NCBI RefSeq assembly: GCF_902806695.1
Contig: NZ_CADCXN010000102.1
Coordinates: forward strand, 1-64,000
DNA length: 64,000 nt
Reading direction: 5' to 3'
Source: Candidatus Methylobacter favarea
GTDB taxonomy: Bacteria; Pseudomonadota; Gammaproteobacteria; Methylococcales; Methylomonadaceae
Below, in pieces: positions 1 through 8,345 of the stretch. Below the pieces are notes generated by a model that saw only the letters and a program-made list of their open reading frames with translations, did no database searches and had not been told where the DNA came from. Position 1 is the stretch's first letter; every line of letters starts with the position of its first letter. The position numbers and the translations under genes are program-made.

Positions 1-1
1 A

Positions 2-115
2 GTTGAAGCTAATGTCCGCGAGCGCAATGTGAAGGCTACCCCCGTCAATTGGCGCTTTACCACCCAAGAGGCACGACGGAAGCTGGCTCGGCTTTATCCT
101 TGTACTTCATCATGA
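2..115 (+). pseudogene. 3' end of an IS630-type transposase (cut by window edge)
   Basis: The reading frame from base 2 gives 37 residues ending at a TGA. The tail NWRFTTQEARRKLARLYP resembles the C-terminal end of IS630-family DDE transposases, where this segment follows the last catalytic acidic residue. The 5' part lies outside the window, so I cannot say whether the gene is intact. It sits next to further transposon debris, which fits a mobile-element graveyard. Confidence 0.55.
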
Positions 116-136
116 CTGACTACTAGTTACACGCAT

Positions 137-355
137 TTGCCCGAGGCGGTCTCATTTACGATTCATAATCATGCGAAATATTTGCTGAATAAAATGTGGG
201 AAGCCGAAGATTTTGAAGAAAAAATGAAACACGAGATGCAGTTGATCCGCTTTATGACCACGGTACATGAAGATGCGCGGTTGAACCTGGAAGGGGCGAC
301 GCCTGGAAACTTGCCGGAAAGGACGCTGAACTTAATCAATGGGATCCATTACTGA
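137..355 (+). CDS. Unrecognised short ORF between transposon remnants
   Basis: A 72-residue frame with a TTG start and no clear Shine-Dalgarno sequence. The product is rich in Glu, Lys and Met, with a predicted helical middle (KMWEAEDFEEKMKHEMQ) and no membrane segment or known motif. The composition looks more like a protein than random DNA, but it could equally be the 3' part of a truncated gene. I do not recognise a family and give no function. Confidence 0.22.
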   Translation: MPEAVSFTIHNHAKYLLNKMWEAEDFEEKMKHEMQLIRFMTTVHEDARLNLEGATPGNLPERTLNLINGIHY

Positions 356-397
356 AGTATCTCTCCACGAACTTACCCTACCTCAAATGAGTGAGTC

Positions 398-415
398 AAG
401 AGCAAGAGCAAGAGC
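398..415. repeat. Short tandem repeat (AAGAGC)x3
   Basis: Three perfect head-to-tail copies of AAGAGC, followed by a decaying AAAAG. It lies in non-coding sequence just before the IS481-type element and has no evident function. Confidence 0.6.
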
Positions 416-478
416 AAAAGAATCAGGTCTAGCAATCAAGCATTTTTGAATTAGCTCTTATTAACGGCTCTACTAACT

Positions 479-1679
479 TGTAGTAGTTCAGACTTAGCCT
501 GACAGCTGACTGGTTTTTAGAGGTGTCTGTCAGGTTAAATTCAGCCTGGAAATTTTTCCTTCCAGACGGTTTTGCCATCTTGTAATGTCGCCATAGGCAT
601 TCGCCCGCAACACATTTTACCCTGATGAGTTCGCTTATTATTGTAATAATCGAGCCAGTCGTCCAAATCTTTTTGCAGGGTGGCCAATTCGTTATACAGG
701 TTCTTGCGTAAGGCCACGGGGTAAAACGCCTGCAGGATCGTTTTATGGAAGCGTTCACAAATACTGTGGGTTTGCGGTGATCGTACTTTAGTTTTACTGT
801 GTTCACTATCATTAATCGCCAAATACAGCTGATAATCGTGGCTTTCTGCGCGTCCGCAATACTCGGTGCCACGATCCGTTAAAATCCGTAGCATCGGCAA
901 CTGTTCTTCAGTAAAGAACGGCAAGACTTTATCGTTCAATAGATCGGCGGCCGTCAGCGGCGTCTTGGTCGTATAAAGTTTGGCAAAGGCGACTTTCGAA
1001 TAAGTGTCGACAAAGGTGTGCTGATACACCCGTCCGACGCCTTTAAACGTGCCGACCTAAAAAGTGTCGTGGGAACCCAGGTAACCTAAGATGCGCCGTA
1101 TCGATTTCGCCGCTGAATTCATCGTCCTGGCGTTTCTTCTCCAGGGCGGCCGCTTGTGCCTCCGTCAGGATCAAGCCTTGCTCAGCCACCTTGGCCTCTA
1201 AGGCCTTCAAACGCTCTTTAAAATTGGCCAAGTCATGGCGTAACCAAATACTGCGCACGCCGCTGGGCGATACGATCACTCCCGCCTTACGCCATTCATT
1301 GCTGACCCGAAGCTGTCCATGCGCCGGCTAAGCCAACGCCTGATTGAGCACCGACTGTTCGGTCAGCTCATCGACCCGATTCTTCAAATTCGGTTGCCGG
1401 CGGCTTTTATCAAACAGGTTTTCAAGTCCACACGTTTCAACGGCAGCTTTATAGCGGTAAAAGATGTTACGCGACAAGCCCATCGTTTTACACGCCCGAG
1501 ACCCATTGCCCAGTGCTTCAGCCAGATTCAACAAGCCGACTTTAGGTTTGATGATGCTTGCGTTATTCTCTAACAGGAGGGTTACCTCTTAATGGTCTGA
1601 TAAAAATTCGACACTTCTATCTAAGCAGTAACCCTCTCTCTTTTCAAGAGCGGTGTCAGGTTAAGTCTAAACTTCTACA
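479..1679 (-). mobile_element. Degenerate IS481-type insertion sequence with terminal repeats
   Basis: The ends form a 26-bp terminal inverted repeat with 23 matches: left copy at 479-504, right copy at 1654-1679. Read inward the repeat begins TGTAG and ends CCTGACA. The flanks ACTAAC (472-477) and ACTAGC (1679-1684) match at five of six bases and resemble the NCTAGN-type 6-bp target known for IS481. The element is about 1.2 kb, normal for the family. A third partial copy of the inner motif TGTCAGGTTAA lies inside at 528-538. The transposase is broken, so the copy can move only if supplied in trans. Confidence 0.7.
541..1605 (-). pseudogene. IS481-type transposase, broken
   Basis: Three pieces read in order on the minus strand. 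The first has a helix-turn-helix (about 1534-1328; SRACKTMGLSRNIFYRYK). The second is a linker (1279-1043). The third is an rve integrase core (1029-541) that keeps the DDE pattern in TFVDTYSK, LTDRGTEYCG and ICERFHKT. The first two pieces share one frame and are separated by a TAG where a Tyr codon is expected. A frameshift near 1060 and another TAG precede the core. The expected ATG near 1600 is also lost. It would be about 350 residues if intact. The catalytic residues survive, so decay is by stops and shifts rather than loss of the active site. Confidence 0.8.
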
Positions 1680-1790
1680 CTAGCTAAGAGCTCTATTACT
1701 CATTTCAATCTCTTTAAGAAATTTATTCGCTTATGACACAAAAACCCAGCGTATGAATATTAGGGGTCATGAATATTAGGCATATATATT

Positions 1791-1835
1791 AGCGCGGTAG
1801 GATGCGGTTCGTTTTTCACCACCTCCTACCGCGCT
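1791..1835. repeat. 12-bp perfect inverted repeat beyond the attC site
   Basis: AGCGCGGTAGGA (1791-1802) is repeated inverted at 1824-1835 with a 21-nt loop. It lies just past the attC site, where the next cassette would start. There is no T tract, so a classical terminator is unlikely. It may be a leftover of a second cassette or of the element end. Confidence 0.55.
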
Positions 1836-1863
1836 CACGCACGCTCCAACGATTGTTGTGATG

Positions 1864-1923
1864 CCCCAACGCATGAATTAAGCCGAGCCGCGAAGCGGCT
1901 TCGGCTTGAATGAATTGTTAGGC
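1864..1923 (-). other. attC recombination site (59-base element)
   Basis: On the minus strand the site opens with GCCTAAC and closes with GTTGGGG, matching the RYYYAAC...GTTRRRY core pattern apart from the last base. The inside is a near-perfect palindrome (AAGCCGAAGCCGC / GCGGCTCGGCTT around a TTC) like the attC of aadA-type cassettes. The stop codon TAA of the adjoining MAPEG gene lies inside the first core motif, as is usual for cassettes. The expected crossover point is inside the 1864-1870 core. Confidence 0.85.
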
Positions 1924-2220
1924 TGCGGCTCGGGTAACTGTGCTCCAAATTGCCGCAGCCGAGAGAATAAATGTGGGAATTACGGTGAACGCGAATTCAT
2001 AGCGGCATTTAGCTGGATCCGCGAGGTATAGATACCGGTGCAGCGCGGGCAGAAAACCTACTAACTGCTCAAGAGTATTCATGTGCACGCGAAAGGCGCG
2101 CTCAAAGAGTTCATGCCCGGAAGTCGCAGGGGCCTTGACTCTGTGCTGCCTCCGGGCGCGTCCAACCAGAATGCCGAAAAGGAAGAACTGGAGAACCGCC
2201 AGTATCGTAACGATATGCAC
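1918..2220 (-). CDS. MAPEG-family membrane protein, internally deleted, integron cassette gene
   Basis: A 100-residue product with a GTG start. MAPEG proteins are small four-helix membrane proteins related to microsomal glutathione transferases. The family signature is clear in RAFRVHMNTLEQLVGFLPAL, after a first membrane helix (residues 3-20). Relatives run to about 130 residues. Here about 20 residues between FLPAL and ADPAK, covering much of the third helix, appear to be missing in frame. A last hydrophobic helix (FTVIPTFILSAAAIW) remains. The gene has no neighbour in operon and ends inside attC, so it is a cassette gene. Loss of a membrane helix makes normal folding doubtful. Confidence 0.7.
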   Translation of the reverse strand: MHIVTILAVLQFFLFGILVGRARRQHRVKAPATSGHELFERAFRVHMNTLEQLVGFLPALHRYLYLADPAKCRYEFAFTVIPTFILSAAAIWSTVTRAAA

Positions 2221-2261
2221 CTAGTTCATTCGGGTTTCCTTGAAACTTTCACCGCAGCCAA

Positions 2262-2436
2262 CTATCAACTTATCAGGCAAATCTGCCTGATAAGTTGATA
2301 TTACCCGGGTATTCAGGCATTTTTGCTTTGATACTGCAGCTGACATATCCGCCTCGATAACTTGATACCAACTATAAAATCAGGCCGATTTGCCTGCGTA
2401 ATTAAATTGCAATTCACTATAGCTGGTAGCAATCCA
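2262..2436. other. Probable attI region with cassette junction
   Basis: This stretch separates the divergent cassette gene and intI. On the minus strand GTTGGCT (2262-2256) resembles a GTTRRRY core site and marks the likely attI/cassette junction. A long palindrome follows at once (2263-2300). A weaker relative of it, CAGGC...GCCTG, lies at 2381-2396. The placement is that of attI; I infer the function and see no proof that it was ever used. Confidence 0.5.
2263..2300. repeat. 17-bp perfect inverted repeat at the attI/cassette junction
   Basis: TATCAACTTATCAGGCA (2263-2279) and its exact reverse complement (2284-2300) flank a 4-nt loop AATC. It abuts the inferred cassette boundary. No T tract follows on either strand, so it is not a typical terminator. 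Confidence 0.8.
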
Positions 2437-3336
2437 ATGTCAAACACAAAACCGCCTGCTTTGTAGGAGGATGTTGATGGCATTATGCGCCTTAAGCATT
2501 ATTCTATTCACACTGAGCGCACTTATTTCGACTGGATCAAGCAGTTTGTCAAATTCCACCGCACGAGTGAAAAGCCGCAAGTGTTCATTGACAGCGAAGC
2601 GAAAATCGAGGCGTTATTAACTTATCTGGCGAAGGTTCGTAAGGTCGCCGCAGCTACGCAAAATCAAGCGATGAAGACGTTGGTGTTTTTGTATAAGCAA
2701 GTGCTGGAAAAGCCGCTGGAAAAACGGATTGATGCGATTCGTGCAAGCAAAAACCGGTATATTCCGGTGGTGTTGCCGGTGGACGAGGCGGAACAGATAT
2801 TGATGCGGCTGGAAGGCGTGGCGCGTTGATAGTTAAAATTCTCTACGGCAGTGGTTTACGAATTACCGAGGCGGTGCGGCTTGGAGTGCAGGATGTGGAT
2901 TTTGATTATAAGCAGATTACTGTGCGTTCCGGCAAGGGCGACAAAGACAGGGTAACGACGTTTTCTGCAACGTTGATTACGCTGTTTAAAAAACATCTTG
3001 ACAAGGTAAAGTTGATACACGAAAAAGATTTGGCGGGAGGATTCGGAGCGGTATATCTACCGTATGCGCTGGAGAAAAATACCCGGCCGCCGCTAAGGGA
3101 TGGGGCTGGCAATAGGTATTTTCTGTGCGCTTGCTGTCGGTTGATCCATAGTGCGGTGTTACCAGGCGGCTGCATATCGATCAGTCGCTGATCACAAAGC
3201 GATTAAAGCTGGGGCAAAGCAGGTTGCTATCAGTAAGCGGGTTAGCGCACATACTTATCGCCATAGTTTTGCCACACATTTGCTGCAACGCGGCACTGAT
3301 AGTTGCCCGACAAGGGAAGTGGATAGGGCTGAGTAG
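2437..3336 (+). pseudogene. intI: Integron integrase IntI, broken and C-terminally truncated
   Basis: Tyrosine recombinase of the IntI type. The frame from ATG 2437 reads MSNTKPPAL then TAG (2464-2466), then continues into the hallmark RLKHYSIHTERTYFDWIKQF. A one-base loss near 2826 shifts the frame into LYGSGLRITEAVRL and the IntI-like stretch DFDYKQITVRSGKGDKDRVT. Further shifts occur around 3090-3190. The frame then recovers SAHTYRHSFATHLLQRGTD, carrying the HxxR box. Sequence ends there: the region with the catalytic Tyr is missing. The gene is therefore inactive several times over. It is transcribed away from the cassette gene, as expected in integrons. Confidence 0.85.
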
Positions 3337-3351
3337 TTATGATTTATCTTT

Positions 3352-5061
3352 TCAAACCAGCTTCGCCTTCAGGAAGCTGATGACATCCGCAAACGGGATT
3401 TCCTCGTTTGCCCCAGCGGTTCTGGATTTGTATTCAACGGTGCCGGAATCCAGGCCGCGATCGCCGATAACCAGGCAGTGCGGAATACCGATCAGTTCCA
3501 TATCGGAAAACATAAAGCCGGCGCGCACTTTGCGATCATCAAACAATACGTCAATCCCCGCAGCCAGCATTTCCTGATACAGCTTTTCCGAGGCCTCTTT
3601 CAGACGCTCGGATTTGTGCATGTTCATCGGGCAGAGCGCGACCTGGAAGGGCGCAAGATTAGTTGGCCATATGATGCCTCTGTCGTCATGGTTTTGCTCG
3701 ATGGCTGCCGCGACCACACGGGAAATGCCGATGCCGTAGCAACCCATCAGCATGATTTGATTTTTACCGGCTTCATTGATAACGCCGGCTTTCATCGCTG
3801 CACTGTATTTGGTGCCCAACTGGAAAATATGACCGACTTCAATGCCACGGGCAATGGTAATTTTACCCAGGCCGTCCGGGCTGATATCGCCTTCAACTAC
3901 CATGCGGATGTCTTCAATTTGTATTGGCAGAGGTACATCGCGTTCCCAGTTGACGCCCTGATAATGCTTGCCATCATGATTGGCGCCGCAGACAAAATCA
4001 GACATTAACGCCGCGCTGCGGTCAGCTATGATTTTAATGGTTAAGCCTATCGGCCCGATGGAGCCAGGCTTACAGCTACAGGCACGGCTTATTTCTTCAT
4101 CATTGGCAAAGGCTAAGGGGGAGGCAATGCCGTCAATTTTTTCCGCTTTGATTTTATTAAGCTCATGATCGCCTCTTAATAACAAAGCGGCCAAAGTATC
4201 TTCTTCGCCTTTGACAATCAAGGTCTTAAGACATTGCGCCGGGGCGATATTCAAAAATTGGCAGACTTCTTCAATACTATGCTGATTTGGGGTATCAATT
4301 AACGTTAATTCAGCGGTTGCGGAACGGCGCAGTCCTTCAGGCGTAACGGCTTCGGCTTTTTCAATATTGGCTGCGTAATCGCTCACTGTTGAGAGAGCAA
4401 TTGCATCTTCACCGGAATCGGCCAGGACATGAAATTCATGCGATACCGCTCCGCCGATTGAGCCGGAGTCGGCGATGACTGGGCGGAATTTCAGTCCCAA
4501 GTGATTAAAAATGTTGCTGTAAGCCTGATACATCACGTCATAGGTTTCCTGCAATGAGTCCTGATCCATATGAAAGGAATAGGCATCTTTCATAATAAAT
4601 TCGCGCGATCGCATGATGCCGAAGCGGGGGCGGATTTCATCGCGGAATTTGGTTTGTATCTGATAATAAGTAACAGGCAATTGCTTATAACTTTTAATTT
4701 CATTACGCGCCAGATCGGTAATGATTTCTTCATGCGTCGGGCCCAGGCAGAAATCCCGGTCATGGCGATCTTTCAGGCGCGCCAGTTCCGGCCCGTACTG
4801 CTCCCATCGGCCGGTTTCCTGCCACAGTTCGGCAGGCTGCAGAGCCGGCATCAGGACTTCAAGCGCGCCGGCTTTTTCCATTTCTGCTCGGGTGATTTTT
4901 TCCACCTTGCGCAATACCCGCAGTCCTAAAGGCAGCCAAGTATACAGACCGGCTGCCAGTTTACGGATGAGCCCGGCGCGCACCATCAGTTGATGGCTGG
5001 CTATTTCAGCGTCGGCAGGGGTTTCTTTAACGGTATTGAGCGGAAATTGACTGGTGCGCAT
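3352..5061 (-). CDS. proS: Prolyl-tRNA synthetase
   Basis: Charges tRNA-Pro with proline in the cytosol. The 569-residue product matches the bacterial form of ProRS (E. coli 572). Class II motif 2 is seen as [17 protein letters not shown] around residue 137-155 and motif 3 as [17 protein letters not shown] near 440. The YbaK-like editing domain that removes mischarged Ala-tRNA-Pro is inserted between them (about 225-400, with [20 protein letters not shown]). The start ATG is at 5061. The gene diverges from dhaL across a 234-bp gap that must hold both promoters. Its 3' end abuts the truncated integrase, so the integron was cut or inserted just past proS. Confidence 0.97.
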   Translation of the reverse strand: MRTSQFPLNTVKETPADAEIASHQLMVRAGLIRKLAAGLYTWLPLGLRVLRKVEKITRAEMEKAGALEVLMPALQPAELWQETGRWEQYGPELARLKDRHDRDFCLGPTHEEIITDLARNEIKSYKQLPVTYYQIQTKFRDEIRPRFGIMRSREFIMKDAYSFHMDQDSLQETYDVMYQAYSNIFNHLGLKFRPVIADSGSIGGAVSHEFHVLADSGEDAIALSTVSDYAANIEKAEAVTPEGLRRSATAELTLIDTPNQHSIEEVCQFLNIAPAQCLKTLIVKGEEDTLAALLLRGDHELNKIKAEKIDGIASPLAFANDEEISRACSCKPGSIGPIGLTIKIIADRSAALMSDFVCGANHDGKHYQGVNWERDVPLPIQIEDIRMVVEGDISPDGLGKITIARGIEVGHIFQLGTKYSAAMKAGVINEAGKNQIMLMGCYGIGISRVVAAAIEQNHDDRGIIWPTNLAPFQVALCPMNMHKSERLKEASEKLYQEMLAAGIDVLFDDRKVRAGFMFSDMELIGIPHCLVIGDRGLDSGTVEYKSRTAGANEEIPFADVISFLKAKLV

Positions 5062-5295
5062 GAGGTTTTAAAGAGATGAGAAATAAAAAATTATATTTTA
5101 CAGAGATACTGAGGATTTAGTCATCCGCTTATCATGATTAATTCTGGCTATCTCAAATCTGAAAAAAAATAAATAGCGCCGGAAATTGCCGATCTATCGG
5201 ACTATCTGCCTTGGTAAAAATATCTATTTACTGGACATATAGGTAAAGGTCACGTTATCTTTAACATATAATTACTCAATAAATTCAGAACAGCC

Positions 5296-5943
5296 ATGCA
5301 ATTTACTCCTGCATTATTGCCGAGCCTGATTCAGGCAATAGCCGAAACAATCGAAAAAAATGCCGAAGAGGTAACCGCCCTGGATCAAGCCATCGGCGAC
5401 GGCGATCATGTGATTAATCTGCAGCGCGGCATTCAAGCTCTCAGGCCGCAGAGCGCGGAATTAGGCCAGCTCGATTGGGCGGCGGCCTGGCAGAAAATCG
5501 GCATGACTTTAATGAGCACGATGGGCGGCGCATCGGGTTCGCTTTACGGCACCTTATTCATAACGATGAGCAAGGCCGGCCGTGAACGCGCTCTAAAGCT
5601 GCCAGCCTTTGCCGAGGTTTTCAGTCAGGGCGTAACAGCAGTCAAACAAAGGGGGAAGGCGGACGCAGGCGAAAAAACCATGCTCGATGTACTCATTCCG
5701 GTAGCCGAAAGCCTGAAGCAGGCCGCGGCAGATTCTGCGGCGCTGCCTGAAGCTCTGAAAAAAATCACTGAGGCTGCTATTGCAGGCATGGAATCCACTC
5801 GTGATATGGTAGCCACGAAAGGGCGGGCCTCTTTTCTGGGAGAGCGCAGTCGGGGCCATATCGATGCCGGCGCCAAAACGGCCCAATTAATAATTTGTAC
5901 TATCGCGGATGTATTGGCGGGGCATTCAGCAACCCCATCGTAG
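5296..5943 (+). CDS. dhaL: Dihydroxyacetone kinase, DhaL (nucleotide-binding) subunit
   Basis: The Dak2 domain, which binds ADP or ATP and passes phosphate to dihydroxyacetone held by DhaK. The product is 215 residues, usual for a free-standing DhaL. The metal-nucleotide motif is DQAIGDGDHVINLQRG near residue 30-46, with the acidic residues that hold magnesium, and a glycine-rich loop (TMGGASGSLYGTLF) follows. A -10-like TATAAT lies at 5267-5272. The partner dhaK is on the other strand and converges on this gene, the last 18 bp overlapping. No DhaM or EI-like gene is nearby, so the phosphate donor is unclear. Confidence 0.9.
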   Translation: MQFTPALLPSLIQAIAETIEKNAEEVTALDQAIGDGDHVINLQRGIQALRPQSAELGQLDWAAAWQKIGMTLMSTMGGASGSLYGTLFITMSKAGRERALKLPAFAEVFSQGVTAVKQRGKADAGEKTMLDVLIPVAESLKQAAADSAALPEALKKITEAAIAGMESTRDMVATKGRASFLGERSRGHIDAGAKTAQLIICTIADVLAGHSATPS

Positions 5944-6915
5944 CGCGGCGGTATGGACGGGAGCATCCCAAAGACGCATCAGCTCTTCATCGAGAAGGCT
6001 CAGGGTGATCGAGCAGCCGGCCATATCGAGTGAGGTGGTATAGTTGCCGATCAGTGAGCGGCAGATGCTGACGCCGCGCTGCTCCCAAAACCAGGAGGCG
6101 AGTTCATAAATCAGATGCAGCTCCATCAGGGGCGTTGCTCCCAATCCATTCACATGCAATAACGCAGGCTGGCCTTCTTGCGGCTTCAGTTCATCATTAA
6201 TGGAAGTGGCCAATCGGTCTACAATCTCACTGGCGCTGATTAAATCTATAGTTTCACGGCCGTGTTCGCCATGGATGCCCACGCCCATTTCAATTTCATT
6301 ATCGCCGAGATCGAACATAGGCTTGCCCAAGGCAGGTACCGTGCAACTATTAAGTGCTACGCCCATGGAGGCTGTAGCCTGGTTGACGCGATTGCCCAGG
6401 GCTTTGCAGGCTTCCAGACTGGCGCCGTTTTCCGCCGCCGCGCCGACGATTTTCTCTACAATCAGAGTGCCTGCTACACCGCGCCGCCCGGTGCTGTGGG
6501 TTTTCGGCAAGGACACATCATCGCTGACCAGTACTGTTGCCTTCGGACATTCCAGCATTTCCGCAGCGATTTCAAAATTCATCACATCACCCGCATAATT
6601 CTTGACGATAAATAATACGCCGCCGCCATTTTCAACCGCTTGCGCGGCAGCCAGCATTTGGTCAGGCGTAGGAGAAGTGAATATCTGGCCCGGACAGGCG
6701 GCATCCAGCATACCCGAACCCACAAAACCGGTATGTAAGGGCTCATGCCCTGAACCGCCGCCGGAAATCAGTGCGACCTTGCCTGACTGGGCAGGTTTTA
6801 TGCGTTGGATAAAGTGCGGTTGGGGGTTGAACCGGATAATATCGGCATGAGCTTTGGAAAAGCCGCGCAAGCTTTCGTCAAGCAGAGTATCGATGCTATT
6901 GATGAATTTTTTCAT
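5926..6915 (-). CDS. dhaK: Dihydroxyacetone kinase, DhaK (substrate-binding) subunit
   Basis: Binds dihydroxyacetone through a covalent hemiaminal with a His. The 329-residue product has the DhaK loop SGGGSGHEPLHTGFVGSGML (about residues 51-70) and the substrate His region VGIHGEHGRE near 212-221. A good Shine-Dalgarno (AGGGGAG) precedes ATG 6915. DhaK and DhaL normally sit in one operon; here they are convergent and share 18 bp at their 3' ends. Transcripts could therefore pair at the ends. In a C1-utilising cell the enzyme would supply dihydroxyacetone phosphate, but that role is inferred. Confidence 0.93.
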   Translation of the reverse strand: MKKFINSIDTLLDESLRGFSKAHADIIRFNPQPHFIQRIKPAQSGKVALISGGGSGHEPLHTGFVGSGMLDAACPGQIFTSPTPDQMLAAAQAVENGGGVLFIVKNYAGDVMNFEIAAEMLECPKATVLVSDDVSLPKTHSTGRRGVAGTLIVEKIVGAAAENGASLEACKALGNRVNQATASMGVALNSCTVPALGKPMFDLGDNEIEMGVGIHGEHGRETIDLISASEIVDRLATSINDELKPQEGQPALLHVNGLGATPLMELHLIYELASWFWEQRGVSICRSLIGNYTTSLDMAGCSITLSLLDEELMRLWDAPVHTAALRWGC

Positions 6916-7047
6916 GGTAGCGGCTCCCCTGGTTTTTTGAGTTTTTCAATGGTAGCGCGTGCTGTCCACAGGATCAATTCGCTTTTTCATCTGCCGGCAA
7001 TGGCAATAAGAAATCAGGGCAGGGAAGAAAACAAAATAACTAGGTGT

Positions 7048-7902
7048 TTAATAAGGTTCCATCGATAAATGTTGACTTCTTAATGCGTGTGTTAGCGCGC
7101 GTATATCCGCCATGACCCAGGTCGGCTGAAAATCCGATGTTTCCAGATCTTCTTGCGTGGATATGCCGGTTAACACCATGAGGCTGCGAATGCCGGCGCG
7201 AATGGCGCCGAGAATGTCTGTTTCCAGCCGGTCGCCTATGGCTATAGTCTGGGCCGGGGCAACGCCCAATAGCGCGAGAGCCTGCTGGTACATGATTGGC
7301 TCCGGCTTGCCGATGATAATGGGCGCTACGCCTGTAGCCGCCTGCAATGCCGCCAGAATTGCACCGTTGCCATGCGTGACGCCATGCTCTGTCGGGAGGG
7401 TGACGTCGGCATTGGTGCCGATGAATTTAGCTCCTGCCCGGATATTTAGCGTAGCGGTCGCCAATTTATCCCAGCTCAGGGTTTCATCCTTGCCGCAGAC
7501 AACAATGTCTGCGCCTTTATGCGAAGTATTACTGCCGCTGTTATTGACTTCATATAGCCCGGTCAAGGTAAACCCGCGATCTCTGAGCGGTTGCCGGGCT
7601 CCGTCTTCACCCAGAACGAAAACCCGGGTATCGCCCGGATCCGTGTGCTCAGCCAGATACAGTGCTGTCGCCATGCCGGAGGTTAGAATATCTTTTGGGG
7701 CTACTGTTACGCCCATTCGGGCAAGCTTGACCGTATATTGCTGCGGCGTCAGGCTGGCATTGTTGGTCGCCAGGATAAAGCGGATTTCAAGTTCATACAG
7801 GGTTTGGAAAAAGTCTGTCAACCCCGGCAGCGCCTGATTGCCCTGCCATAAAACGCCATCCATATCAATGATAAGCGCATGAATATTATTAAAAGGTTCC
7901 AT
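7048..7902 (-). CDS. HAD-IIA family sugar-phosphate phosphatase (NagD/PGP-like)
   Basis: A 284-residue haloacid-dehalogenase-type phosphatase with a C2 cap. The nucleophile motif is IIDMDGVLWQG near the N-terminus, motif II lies in FILATNNASLT, and motif III/IV is GKPEPIMYQQAL...AIGDRLETDILGA. This pattern matches the NagD, 4-nitrophenylphosphatase and phosphoglycolate phosphatase group; the natural substrate cannot be read from sequence. An upstream ATG at 7941 is in frame, but I prefer 7902 because AAGAAG sits just ahead of it and homologues start near this point. It is transcribed toward dhaK with a 132-bp gap. Confidence 0.88.
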   Translation of the reverse strand: MEPFNNIHALIIDMDGVLWQGNQALPGLTDFFQTLYELEIRFILATNNASLTPQQYTVKLARMGVTVAPKDILTSGMATALYLAEHTDPGDTRVFVLGEDGARQPLRDRGFTLTGLYEVNNSGSNTSHKGADIVVCGKDETLSWDKLATATLNIRAGAKFIGTNADVTLPTEHGVTHGNGAILAALQAATGVAPIIIGKPEPIMYQQALALLGVAPAQTIAIGDRLETDILGAIRAGIRSLMVLTGISTQEDLETSDFQPTWVMADIRALTHALRSQHLSMEPY

Positions 7903-8345
7903 ATGAATTCTTCTTGAATAATCCTGAGTTTTTGAATGCACGTTCCTGAATACCAGGGCTTCAACTCTCCTGGCTCATTACCTGTAGCTGCATAACATAT
8001 TTTGCAGTATCGGAAGAATAGCATCCTAGGCACATAAATAGATTAAGCGAGTATTGTATGATGATTAGTCCAGACGGCAACTCTTCTTTGTTGGGATTAA
8101 GTTAGCATTGCCCGAATTTAATAATATTAGCCAGTATGGGGTATTAAAATCATATGTTCCATTTTGAGGCATATCCATTTTTAACTGCTTGGAATTGGTG
8201 CGCATGGCGGCGGCATGAACAATTTATGGTCTTAAAAATTTAACAATTACTATAACTTATAACATCTTGAATAGCTTATTACTGATTGGCTCATAGTTTG
8301 CTCATTAACTGGCAGATAAGTAATTATTTTTAGCATTACGCGATT
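7903..8345. other. Non-coding gap between divergent genes
   Basis: About 440 bp, AT-rich, between the divergent HAD phosphatase and the sugar-phosphate transferase. It must hold both promoters. I see no repeat, RNA gene or convincing operator in it. Confidence 0.6.

Larger units (their letters stand above)
1864..3336. mobile_element. Remnant chromosomal integron (attC, one cassette, attI region, intI pseudogene)
   Basis: The parts stand in the standard integron order. A broken tyrosine integrase gene reads rightward from 2437. A non-coding recombination region lies upstream of it (about 2262-2436). A single cassette gene reads leftward, away from intI, and ends in an attC site. The right side stops abruptly before proS, removing the integrase C-terminus. 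The left side runs into IS debris. The layout supports a once-working integron that has decayed in place. Confidence 0.8.

Noticed and set aside
429-872. 147-codon minus-strand ORF in the IS481-type element
   Set aside because: It overlaps the clear integrase core in another frame and shows no transposase motif of its own.
2083-2298. 71-codon plus-strand ORF across the cassette and attI region
   Set aside because: Antisense to the MAPEG gene and running into the palindrome; no ribosome site or similarity.
7157-7837. 226-codon plus-strand ORF opposite the HAD phosphatase gene
   Set aside because: It is the antisense shadow of a conserved enzyme; rich in Pro, Arg and Ser, no family pattern and no ribosome site.
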